From positions 1 to 6,534 of the forward strand of contig CAMWOD010000063.1 in assembly GCA_947175715.1 (NCBI GenBank): a stretch of 6,534 nucleotides of DNA, written 5' to 3'. The position numbers and the translations under genes were made by a program. Numbering within the stretch: position 1 is the stretch's first letter; each line of letters begins with the position of its first letter. This document shows, in pieces, positions 1-6,534 of the stretch. This stretch comes from an uncultured Porphyromonadaceae bacterium (GTDB lineage Bacteria; Bacteroidota; Bacteroidia; Bacteroidales; Muribaculaceae). A model generated the notes under the pieces. It was not told the DNA's origin, ran no database searches, and saw nothing but the letters and a program-made list of their open reading frames with translations.

Positions 1-608
1 GTTTTATGTTGTACACCTTGAATCAAGGTTACACACCAAAAGGGGAGGCCATTGACGAACAGCTCAATGCTCTTGGTGTCAAGACATCAGAACTTGATTA
101 CGTAGTTTTGACTCACCTGGATTGCGACCACGCTTGCGGGCTTCATCAGGTAGCCGATGCAAAGCGTATTATCGTGTCGGAAGATGAAATGAGGTATGCC
201 AACAAGCGTACGCCTAAAAATATAATGCGTTATAAGAAGCGCTGGTGGCAGGATATCCCCGTGTCGCAGTTTGCGTTTAACGGACACGAGGGGCCGTTTT
301 CTGAAAGTTTTGACCTCTTTGGAGATGGCTCAATCCAACTAATCCATATTCCTGGGCATTGTGCCGGGCTGGTATGCGTAAAGATTACAGGTAAGGATGG
401 CAAGTATGTGTTACTGACCTCCGACGGAGCTTATTCTCACAAAAACTGGAAAGACCTCGTGCTTCCCGGTATTCATGCCGATCGCCGGAAGCAACTGAAA
501 TCTCTCGAATGGATCCGCGGGGCAAGTTTGGACCCCAACTGCGTTGAAAGCCTATCGACCCACGACCCCAACATCATCCCCCACACCGTCACCCTCGATT
601 ATATATGA
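1..608 (+). CDS. MBL-fold metallo-hydrolase, N-acyl homoserine lactonase-like, 5' end cut by window edge
   Basis: This is a zinc-dependent hydrolase of the metallo-beta-lactamase fold, closest in motif layout to AHL lactonases such as AiiA. Numbering from the ATG at base 6, the metal site is His37-x-Asp39-x-Asp41-His42, then His118 (PGH), Asp140 and His186 (THD). The segment DGAY (140-143) matches the AiiA Asp-x-x-Tyr that supplies a bridging Asp and a substrate-contacting Tyr. The second His of the usual HxHxDH motif is Asp here, which I recall as typical of one HLDCDH-type subfamily. The frame is open to the left edge, and the MLYT stretch resembles an internal segment of homologues, so the true start and roughly 50-80 N-terminal residues probably lie outside the window. 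It converges on the minus-strand run and is not part of that operon. The fold is secure. Lactone hydrolysis or quorum quenching is only inferred, and the substrate is unknown. Codons look more A/T-rich than in the neighbouring genes. Confidence 0.85.
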   Translation, partial: FMLYTLNQGYTPKGEAIDEQLNALGVKTSELDYVVLTHLDCDHACGLHQVADAKRIIVSEDEMRYANKRTPKNIMRYKKRWWQDIPVSQFAFNGHEGPFSESFDLFGDGSIQLIHIPGHCAGLVCVKITGKDGKYVLLTSDGAYSHKNWKDLVLPGIHADRRKQLKSLEWIRGASLDPNCVESLSTHDPNIIPHTVTLDYI

Positions 609-631
609 TATAGGGTCGGGTATAGAGGCGG

Positions 632-678
632 TAAATAAAATATTCGGGGCCTTGAGGATGGATGTCCTTAAGGCCCCG
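632..678 (-). terminator. Intrinsic terminator of the dxr-rseP-rlmI-DPP III run
   Basis: Perfect 9-base arms (cggggcctt at 645-653, aaggccccg at 670-678) continue inward through a G-U pair and five more pairs, giving a stem of about 14-15 pairs around a 4-base loop. Read on the minus strand, the GC-rich stem is followed directly by an AT-rich tract with a TTTT run (644 down to 632), the usual intrinsic terminator layout. It lies about 70 bases past the peptidase stop codon. On the plus strand the stem is followed by aaaagtg and not a T-tract, so service to the convergent hydrolase gene is possible but weaker. Confidence 0.75.
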
Positions 679-698
679 AAAAGTGTAATTTCCGAATG

Positions 699-724
699 GG
701 TTATGCCCGGAATGGGCTATAACC
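699..724. repeat. Second inverted repeat in the convergent spacer
   Basis: The arms GGTTAT+GCCC (699-708) and GGGC+ATAACC (714-717, 719-724) pair over 10 positions, with a single bulged T at 718 and a 5-base loop. It starts 23 bases past the peptidase stop on the minus strand, upstream of the stronger terminator. No T-tract follows on either strand. It may protect the mRNA 3' end or be an accessory terminator arm. The hairpin is seen in the sequence; its role is inferred. Confidence 0.5.
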
Positions 725-747
725 TGGTTGGATTAGGCTCCGGAAGG

Positions 748-2745
748 TTATTGGGGGAGGGTGGAGTAGTCGCGTGAGTAGCGGAGGTGCTGCTGCAGGT
801 AGCTTTCGTCGTAGGTCACGGTCACGTCGGTGACATTGCCGTCATTGTCGGTGACGAGGGTGTACACAGGGTTGACAAATCCCTTGTAGGGGGCGATTGA
901 CAGTTTGCTGTAGCGGTCGAGTACCTCTTGGTGAAGCTTGGGGTCAACTTTTACGGCGTATTTCTCAACCAGATCGGCACCGGCTTGATAGTCCCCCTCG
1001 CTCTTGATGCGCTGTATTTCAGCCAAGAGCTTGCCAAACAGCTGGCGAAGAGCTTGATAGTCGTTGATCTTGACGAAGGTTTTACCGTCGATATTTACCA
1101 GCTCGATCACGTTGTCGGGTTTCCCCTGCTCGTATACCCACTCGGCAATGAGTTTGCGGTTGCGCATGTGCGCTTCCTCTACATCTTTGCCAGGCTCAAT
1201 GCGCATCAGCTGTGTCATCAGTCCGTTGAGGATATATTTGTAGTATTCAGCCTTGTAGGCCTCGGGATTGTCAAGAAGTCCCAGCTCAACCAGTTTAGGA
1301 TCGGCGAGATAGTAAAGAGCGAACAGGTCGGCGCGGGTCTCCTCGAGGGTAGAGCCGTGGGCGCGGAGAGCGTCGGGGTCAACGCCGGGGAGCAGCTGGC
1401 CCGATCCATGACCGAGACATTCGTGAAGGTCGGTGTGCAGATTGTCGGTGATGAACAGGTACTTGTCGAGCAGGTCGCGGGTGGGTTGGTCAATCACAAA
1501 CTCCTCGTTGAAGCCGTTGCCGTGGCTTGCCTCATCGTAGGCCTGAGTGATATTTTCGATAGTCACCGATTTTGAGCCGTGTGACGAGCGAATCCAGTTG
1601 GCGTTGGGGAGGTTGATGCCAATGGGGGTGGCGGGATAGGAGTCGCCGGCGAGGATTGCGGCTGTGATCACCTTGGCGCTCACGCCCTTTACTTTCTCGC
1701 GGCGGAATCGGGGATCGACAGGCGAGTGATCTTCAAACCACTGCGCATTATCGCTGATAAGCTCGGTGCGGTGCGAAGCCTCGTTGTTTTTGAAGTTGAC
1801 TATCGATTCCCATGAGCCGGTCATGCCCAGGGGGTCGCCGTAGCTCTCAATGAAGCCGTTGATGAAGTCGACACGTGAGTCGAGGTCTTCAACCCATTGT
1901 ATCGAATATTCGTCGAAATCCTTGAGGTCGCCTGTGCGATAATATTTTATCAATGTGTTGATTACCTGGCGCTGACGGTCGTTTTCGGCAAAAGTGGCGG
2001 CTTTCTCGAGGTTGGCTACGATGCGCTCGATAGCCGGAGAATATAAGCCACCTACTTTGTAGACCTCCTCTACCAATTTGCCATCTTTTTTCACTATGCG
2101 TGAGTTACGGCCATAGGAGATGGGAGTAGTGTCGGCAGGGTCTTTGAGCGCTGCGAAATAGGCTTCGACCTCGGGCTGGGTTACACCTTCGCCGTAGAGA
2201 TTGTTTGCGGATGTGAGTATCAGGTCTTCACCGGCAGCCTGATTGACACGCTTGGGCATCACGGCGGGATTGAATATCACCTCGAGAAGTTCGTCAAAAT
2301 TGGCCGGAGCGTCGTCGCCCACTTGAGCTACAAACCACTCTTTGGAAAATTCGGGCACGAACTTGTCGGTGGAGTAGTGGTGGTGTATACCGTTGCCAAA
2401 TTCCACCTGCTTCAGGTATTTCTCAAACGCCTGATAGTTGGGATCTTTCTTCGAACCGGTGTAGTTGAGGAATGTGGTTTCGAGCAGGTCGCGGATCGGT
2501 AGGTTGTAACGCCCATTTTGGTCCCACAGTATGTCGCGGCCAGCGAGAGCTGCCTCGGTGAGGTGGTAAACGAGCTGCTTTTGCTGCAGCGACAGATCCT
2601 CGAAGCCCGGCACTTTGTAGCGTAGGACTTCGATGTCGGCAAATCGGTCGACCACATAGTTGAAGTTGTCGTCGTTAGCTTGCACGGTGAGTGATGATGT
2701 TAATGCCGCAGCGATGATAGCGTACGACAGGGTGTTGTGTTTCAT
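748..2745 (-). CDS. Dipeptidyl peptidase III (peptidase family M49), with signal peptide
   Basis: This is a zinc metallopeptidase that removes dipeptides from the N-terminus of short peptides. The family signatures are complete: HECLGH at 441-446 (the M49 HExxGH motif, with Cys as in Bacteroides enzymes) and EETRAD at 468-473, where Glu469 should be the third zinc ligand and Glu442 the catalytic base. The 28-residue spacing from His441 to Glu469 fits the bacterial type. His526 (AHMRNR) corresponds to the conserved His of human DPP III (His568, as I recall). A conserved ESYGDPLG...GSWE block lies at about 300-313. The length, 665 residues, is close to the roughly 675 of the B. thetaiotaomicron enzyme. 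The N-terminus has a short basic start, a hydrophobic core (about 7-20) and a VQA site near 21-23, which predicts Sec export to the periplasm. No lipobox Cys is present. The start follows an A-rich leader 21 bases after the preceding gene, and the gene is last in the run. Confidence 0.93.
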   Translation of the reverse strand: MKHNTLSYAIIAAALTSSLTVQANDDNFNYVVDRFADIEVLRYKVPGFEDLSLQQKQLVYHLTEAALAGRDILWDQNGRYNLPIRDLLETTFLNYTGSKKDPNYQAFEKYLKQVEFGNGIHHHYSTDKFVPEFSKEWFVAQVGDDAPANFDELLEVIFNPAVMPKRVNQAAGEDLILTSANNLYGEGVTQPEVEAYFAALKDPADTTPISYGRNSRIVKKDGKLVEEVYKVGGLYSPAIERIVANLEKAATFAENDRQRQVINTLIKYYRTGDLKDFDEYSIQWVEDLDSRVDFINGFIESYGDPLGMTGSWESIVNFKNNEASHRTELISDNAQWFEDHSPVDPRFRREKVKGVSAKVITAAILAGDSYPATPIGINLPNANWIRSSHGSKSVTIENITQAYDEASHGNGFNEEFVIDQPTRDLLDKYLFITDNLHTDLHECLGHGSGQLLPGVDPDALRAHGSTLEETRADLFALYYLADPKLVELGLLDNPEAYKAEYYKYILNGLMTQLMRIEPGKDVEEAHMRNRKLIAEWVYEQGKPDNVIELVNIDGKTFVKINDYQALRQLFGKLLAEIQRIKSEGDYQAGADLVEKYAVKVDPKLHQEVLDRYSKLSIAPYKGFVNPVYTLVTDNDGNVTDVTVTYDESYLQQHLRYSRDYSTLPQ

Positions 2746-2766
2746 TTTTATGTCGTGTTTTATCGT

Positions 2767-3945
2767 TTATTCCACATATAGCACCAGGCCTTTGAGGTAT
2801 TCACCTTCGGGGTGGTATATATTTACCGGGTGGTCAGCGGGCTGTGTGAGCTGGTGCAGAATCCTCACCTTTCGACGCGATTGGGCTGCAGCTGAGAACA
2901 CTGCCAGGCGGAACTGCTCGCGGCTGATGGCCTGTGAGCATGAGAAGGTGAAGAGTATGCCGCCTCGGGCTATCTTCTTGAGTGCCGCATAATTGAGACG
3001 TTGATAGCCGCGGAGGGCATTGCGAATGGCTCCACGGTGCTTAGCGAATGCCGGGGGGTCGAGTATTATGAGGTCGTGTGCGCCCGGCTCCATGGCATCG
3101 AGGTATTTGAATGCATCCTCGGCTACGGCGCGGTGATGCGACGCGTCGTCGAAGTTGATGTCGATGTTGGCCTGTGTGAGCTGGATAGCTTTGGCCGACG
3201 AGTCGACCGAGGTAACGGCACGTGCGCCTCCGGCGAGTGCGTACACAGAGAATCCGCCGGTATAGCAGAACATGTTGAGCACGTTGCGACCATGGCTCAG
3301 CGACCTCAGCAGCTGACGATTGTCGCGCTGGTCGACGAAGAACCCGGTTTTCTGTCCCTTGAGCCAGTCAATGTGAAATTTCAGACCGTTTTCCACCGCC
3401 ACATTGGTGCTGAATCCCCCGATAATATAATCATTGTGAGGGTCGAGCTCGGCCTTGTAAGGGAGTGTGGTTTCCGACTTGTAGTACACGTTGCTCACTC
3501 CGAGTCCGGGGAGACTTACGAGCTGACGGGCAATGATGTCGCGGCTGAAATGCATACCTGGGCTGTGGGCTTGCATTACGGCAGTGTCACCGTAGATGTC
3601 TACAATAAGACCGGGCATGAAGTCGCCCTCGCCGTGCACCAGGCGGTAGGCGTTGTTGTCGGGGCGAGCCAAGCCAAGCACCTTGCGTAGTCCCAGGGCT
3701 TGACGTAGACGTGAGGCGAAAAACTCATCGTCAATCGGCGCGTCGTCGAATGTGAGCATCCTCACCATTATCGACCCTATCTGATAATGCCCGCGCCCTA
3801 TCAGGCGCCCATCAGAGGTTACTACCTCAACCACGTCTCCCTCCTCTATCGCATCGGTGGGTGATGATATAGCCCCAGAGAATACCCATGGGTGGAAGCG
3901 GTCGAGCGACTCCTCTTTGCCGCGTTTTAGTATTATCTTTTCCAT
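2767..3945 (-). CDS. rlmI: Class I SAM-dependent 23S rRNA (cytosine-C5) methyltransferase, RlmI family
   Basis: This is a cytoplasmic rRNA methyltransferase of the RlmI (YccW) type, which in E. coli makes m5C1962 in 23S rRNA. The N-terminal PUA-like domain (about 1-75) carries the family HPWVFSGAI stretch at 18-26. A linker domain (about 76-185) follows, then the KTGFFVDQRDNR signature at 199-210. The Rossmann methyltransferase domain has SAM motif I at 222-237 (NMFCYTGGFS), an acidic motif II near 246-248 (SVD), DPPAF at 296-300, and FSCS at 334-337 with Cys336 as the expected catalytic nucleophile. The length of 392 residues is almost that of E. coli RlmI (396). It starts 30 bases after rseP and ends 21 bases before the peptidase, so it is probably translated from the shared transcript. 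The family is clear. The exact target base is inferred, and the related RlmK/RlmL-type guanine methyltransferases are less likely because of the PUA start and the FSCS cysteine. Confidence 0.92.
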   Translation of the reverse strand: MEKIILKRGKEESLDRFHPWVFSGAISSPTDAIEEGDVVEVVTSDGRLIGRGHYQIGSIMVRMLTFDDAPIDDEFFASRLRQALGLRKVLGLARPDNNAYRLVHGEGDFMPGLIVDIYGDTAVMQAHSPGMHFSRDIIARQLVSLPGLGVSNVYYKSETTLPYKAELDPHNDYIIGGFSTNVAVENGLKFHIDWLKGQKTGFFVDQRDNRQLLRSLSHGRNVLNMFCYTGGFSVYALAGGARAVTSVDSSAKAIQLTQANIDINFDDASHHRAVAEDAFKYLDAMEPGAHDLIILDPPAFAKHRGAIRNALRGYQRLNYAALKKIARGGILFTFSCSQAISREQFRLAVFSAAAQSRRKVRILHQLTQPADHPVNIYHPEGEYLKGLVLYVE

Positions 3946-3947
3946 AA

Positions 3948-3966
3948 CTTATTTTCTCAGAATAAG
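3948..3966. repeat. Small AT-rich inverted repeat ahead of the rlmI start
   Basis: The arms cttatt (3948-3953) and aataag (3961-3966) surround a 7-base loop and sit 3 bases upstream of the rlmI ATG on the minus strand. A 6-pair stem made almost only of A-T pairs is weak. It could slightly affect initiation, but it may be chance in an AT-rich leader. Confidence 0.25.
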
Positions 3967-3975
3967 ATGCCTTTG

Positions 3976-5346
3976 TTAGAATGAGATACCCACGGCTCGC
4001 AGTATGTCGAGACCGTTGGCATAGAGTAGCAGAGTGAGCAAGAAGAGCATACCCACCATCTGTGCATACTCCATGAATTTTTCCGACGGCTTGCGGCGTG
4101 TGATAATCTCCCAAAGAGTGAACATCACATGACCGCCACCGAGAGCCGGTATGGGTATGATATTCATAAATGCGAGGATCACCGATAGGAAAGCGGTCAT
4201 CTCCCAGAATGTGAGCCAGTTCCAACGATCGGGGAACATATTGCCGATAGCGCCGAAACCACCCATGCTCGTAGCACCATCCTTGGTGAACAGGTATTTT
4301 AGCGAGCCTACGTAGGTGGTAAGGCGGTTCACCCCCTTGTCTACCCCCTTGGGTACTGATTCGAGCAGAGAGTAGTCAACCACTGTGACGGGATAGATTT
4401 CGGTGGGCGATGTTAGCTCAATGCCCAGTTTGCCGTTGTCGTTGGGGGTGATGGGGAGGGTAAGCTCCTCACCTCTGCGTACCACAGTGATATCGGTGGC
4501 TTTACCCTTGTGTTCGTTCAGCTCGGCTACAAATTCGGTGTAGGCTGGTGTAGGTACGCCACCAACGGCTATCACCGAGTCGCCAGGTTCAAGGCCGGCC
4601 TCTTTGGCAGCACCTCCCTGCAGGCTCTTTACGACAACCGGGAATCGCGGAGTGAGAAACCATTTGTCGTCGTCGAGTTTGAGCACGAAATTCTCGGGGA
4701 TGGCGATATCTACGGTTGCGTCATTGCGAAGCACGGTCACATTCTTGGCTTCGGCCATCTTTATCATCACATTGTCGTCGACGGCTTTGAGTGGTTCACC
4801 ATCGGCCAGCAGCGGTATGTCGCCATTCTTGAAGCCAGCCTTTTGTGCTGTGGGCGAGAAGTCATAGCCAGCCTTGTTGTCGCGGAATTCTATCACCTTC
4901 TCACCCCAGTAGAATGCGATACCGGCGTAGATGATGATGGCGAGGATGAAGTTGAACATCACGCCACCAACCATCACCAGCAAGCGTTGCCATGCCGGTT
5001 TTGAGCGGAACTCGTCGGGCTTGGCCGGTTGAGCCATCTGCTCCTTATCCATCGACTCGTCGATCATACCCGCTATCTTGCAATAGCCGCCGAATGGGAG
5101 CCATCCTATGCCGTACTCAGTGTCACGCCACGACGGTTTTTCGGTTCCGTCGGGATTGAGTTTGGGGTTTTTCGATTTCTTTGGTTTCCACTTGAAAAGT
5201 GAGAACCAGGGATTGAAGAAAAGGTAGAATTTTTCTACTTTGATGCCGAATACGCGGGCAAAAAAGTAGTGGCCAAACTCGTGTATTACCACCAGCAGCG
5301 ACAGTGACAGTATGAGTTGTAGGGCTTTAATCCAGAATGTTTCCAA
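3976..5346 (-). CDS. rseP: RseP-type site-2 protease (peptidase M50) with altered LDG motif
   Basis: This is an inner-membrane intramembrane zinc protease, which in E. coli cleaves the anti-sigma factor RseA and remnant signal peptides. Transmembrane segment 1 (about 6-30) contains HEFGH at 22-26, supplying two zinc-ligand His residues and catalytic Glu23. Further membrane segments lie near 122-147, 380-400 and 430-447. Two PDZ-like regions fall at about 160-235 and 236-310; the second has GLEPGDSVIAVGG at 251-263. The third zinc ligand is expected in NxxPxPxLDGGH, but this protein reads NIIPIPALGGGH (395-406), so Gly403 takes the place of Asp. The codon is GGT, one base from GAT. The rest of the frame is intact and conserved in style, so this could be a point mutant, a sequencing error or a real variant. 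A Lys/Pro-rich stretch at about 52-73 sits in the cytoplasmic loop after segment 1. The length of 456 is close to E. coli RseP (450). It lies 15 bases after dxr, a pairing I recall in Bacteroidetes. Its natural substrates here are unknown. Confidence 0.93.
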   Translation of the reverse strand: METFWIKALQLILSLSLLVVIHEFGHYFFARVFGIKVEKFYLFFNPWFSLFKWKPKKSKNPKLNPDGTEKPSWRDTEYGIGWLPFGGYCKIAGMIDESMDKEQMAQPAKPDEFRSKPAWQRLLVMVGGVMFNFILAIIIYAGIAFYWGEKVIEFRDNKAGYDFSPTAQKAGFKNGDIPLLADGEPLKAVDDNVMIKMAEAKNVTVLRNDATVDIAIPENFVLKLDDDKWFLTPRFPVVVKSLQGGAAKEAGLEPGDSVIAVGGVPTPAYTEFVAELNEHKGKATDITVVRRGEELTLPITPNDNGKLGIELTSPTEIYPVTVVDYSLLESVPKGVDKGVNRLTTYVGSLKYLFTKDGATSMGGFGAIGNMFPDRWNWLTFWEMTAFLSVILAFMNIIPIPALGGGHVMFTLWEIITRRKPSEKFMEYAQMVGMLFLLTLLLYANGLDILRAVGISF

Positions 5347-5361
5347 GAGAGTGCGTTATGT

Positions 5362-6522
5362 TTAATTGTTTTTGTTACTTATTATTTCCTCAGCAGTTGA
5401 GCGGGTGGCTGAGTTGGTGGCCACATAGTCGTCGTAGGTAGGAGCGTCGATGTGGTCAATCCGCTCAAGGCATTCAGTTATCGTAGTGTATATGTCGCCG
5501 AAGCCAATACGGCCTTTGCGGAACGCCAGGTTGGCAATCTCGTTGGCGGCATTGATTATGCAGGCTGTGTTGCCCCCCTGGGCCAGAGCGTAGTGCCCCA
5601 GTGTGATGCATGGGAAGCGATGAGTGTCGGGCTCCTCAAAGGAGAGGTGAGCCATGTCGCTGACGCTCAGACCGCTGTCGTCGGTATCAAGTCGTGAGGC
5701 CTCACCCAGGGCGTAGCGTATGGGCAGGCGCATGTCGGGCACGCCGAGTTGGGCCTTTACAGCACCATCTACCATCTCCACCATCGAGTGTACCACCGAT
5801 TGTGGATGCACTACGGCTACAATTTTTTCGGGAGCAATGTCAAATAGCCATCGTGCTTCGATGATCTCAAACGCTTTGTTGAGCATCGTGGCCGAGTCGA
5901 TAGTGATTTTTGCGCCCATGCTCCAGTTGGGATGGTTGAGGGCGTCGGCTACTGTGACACCGCTAAGTTGCGATGCCGGAGTGTTGCGGAATGGTCCCCC
6001 GGAGGCTGTGATGATGAGTCGGCGCACCTTGGTTGGGTCTTCTCCAACAAGACACTGGTATATAGCCGAATGCTCAGAGTCTACGGGAATCACCCGCGAT
6101 GTTGACTTTGCTAATTCACGTGTGACGAGTTCACCGGCCACAACGAGGGTTTCTTTATTGGCAAGGGCTATATCCTTTCCGGCTCGGATGGCGCGCAGGG
6201 TAGGGGCGAGCCCGCTGTAGCCCACGGTGGCGGTCACTACCGTATCAAAGCAATCCGCATCCATTGCGTCGATTATCGCCTGTGTGCCTGCGGCTGTCTT
6301 GATGCCTTGAGGTTCAAGGGCGTCGCGCAGCTTGTCGTATTGCGTAGTGTCGGCAATAATGGCCCATTGCGGGCGGTATTTAAGGGCCTGGGCTATGAGC
6401 GCATCAACGTTGCTGCCGGCTATAAGGATTGCGGCGCTGAAGCGTTCGGGATATTGTGAAATTATGTCGAGCGTCTGGGTGCCGATCGAACCGGTTGACC
6501 CCAGCACTGCTATTTTCTTCAT
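5362..6522 (-). CDS. dxr: 1-deoxy-D-xylulose 5-phosphate reductoisomerase
   Basis: This cytosolic enzyme converts 1-deoxy-D-xylulose 5-phosphate to 2-C-methyl-D-erythritol 4-phosphate with NADPH and a divalent metal. It is the committed step of the MEP isoprenoid pathway and the fosmidomycin target. The NADPH-binding loop GSTGSIG is at 8-14 and ANKET at 121-125. The metal-binding motif VDSEH is at 147-151 (Asp148, Glu150), and Glu219 completes the site. Substrate-binding residues include Ser174 in SGGPF and Ser210, Asn215 and Lys216 in the DSATMLNK block, each 12 positions below the E. coli numbering. All expected catalytic residues are present and the length, 386 residues, is normal for the family (E. 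coli 398). The ATG at 6522 places GSTGSIG at the normal distance from the start and is preceded by an AT-rich leader without a Shine-Dalgarno sequence. It is the first gene of the run visible here; its promoter or an upstream partner lies outside the window. Confidence 0.97.
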   Translation of the reverse strand: MKKIAVLGSTGSIGTQTLDIISQYPERFSAAILIAGSNVDALIAQALKYRPQWAIIADTTQYDKLRDALEPQGIKTAAGTQAIIDAMDADCFDTVVTATVGYSGLAPTLRAIRAGKDIALANKETLVVAGELVTRELAKSTSRVIPVDSEHSAIYQCLVGEDPTKVRRLIITASGGPFRNTPASQLSGVTVADALNHPNWSMGAKITIDSATMLNKAFEIIEARWLFDIAPEKIVAVVHPQSVVHSMVEMVDGAVKAQLGVPDMRLPIRYALGEASRLDTDDSGLSVSDMAHLSFEEPDTHRFPCITLGHYALAQGGNTACIINAANEIANLAFRKGRIGFGDIYTTITECLERIDHIDAPTYDDYVATNSATRSTAEEIISNKNN

Positions 6523-6534
6523 GAGTGATAATAT

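Noticed and set aside
6..8. ATG at base 6 as the true start of the hydrolase
   Set aside because: The reading frame stays open to the window edge, and the protein lacks the N-terminal strands that precede HxHxDH in this fold, so this Met is probably internal.
544..777. Plus-strand open frame spanning the convergent spacer
   Set aside because: It overlaps the hydrolase 3' end in another frame, runs through both hairpins and into the end of the peptidase gene, and encodes no recognisable protein.
928..1575. Long plus-strand open frame opposite the DPP III gene
   Set aside because: Its codons lie in exact register with the codons of the minus-strand gene, and it has no recognisable domain. It is an antisense shadow of biased codon use.
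3001..3690. 229-codon plus-strand open frame opposite rlmI
   Set aside because: It is in the same codon register as the real gene, its Val/Glu/His-rich protein has no family features, and the opposite strand carries full RlmI motifs.
3946..3975. Possible internal promoter between rseP and rlmI
   Set aside because: No Bacteroidetes -7 element (TAnnTTTG) with a -33 TTTG could be found in this 30-base gap or in the other gaps of the run.
4510..5004. Plus-strand open frame opposite rseP
   Set aside because: It lies inside the RseP PDZ and membrane coding region and has no motif of its own.
5720..6220. Plus-strand open frame opposite dxr
   Set aside because: It runs antisense to the dxr catalytic region and its composition reflects the complement of Dxr codons.

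Overview
The window looks like a piece of a Bacteroidales chromosome, possibly Muribaculaceae or a related gut lineage. The evidence is the type of each protein, especially an M49 peptidase with the bacterial HECLGH form of its motif, a Bacteroidetes-type RseP with two PDZ regions, and the adjacency of dxr and rseP. Start codons follow A/T-rich leaders with no clear Shine-Dalgarno sequence, as expected in this phylum. The family-level placement is an inference from remembered homologues.

Layout. At the left edge lies the 3' part of a plus-strand gene for an AHL-lactonase-like metallo-beta-lactamase-fold hydrolase, cut by the window boundary. A 139-base convergent spacer follows. It holds two hairpins, one of which is a good intrinsic terminator for the minus strand. 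The rest of the window is one tightly packed minus-strand run, in transcription order dxr (5362-6522), rseP (3976-5346), an RlmI-type 23S rRNA methyltransferase (2767-3945) and a secreted dipeptidyl peptidase III (748-2745). The gaps are 15, 30 and 21 bases, so co-transcription is likely. No promoter is visible inside the run, so the promoter probably lies to the right of the window.

How the genes fit together. Dxr makes MEP for isoprenoid synthesis. RseP is an inner-membrane site-2 protease of the envelope stress type. The methyltransferase modifies ribosomal RNA. The DPP III homologue trims peptides, probably in the periplasm. This is mostly a housekeeping cluster and not a specialised system.

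The observation most worth checking is in RseP. The position of the second metal-binding motif, normally LDG, reads LGG (Gly403). The change is a single base from an Asp codon in an otherwise intact gene. I see no mobile element, CRISPR array, RNA gene or new defence or biosynthetic system.
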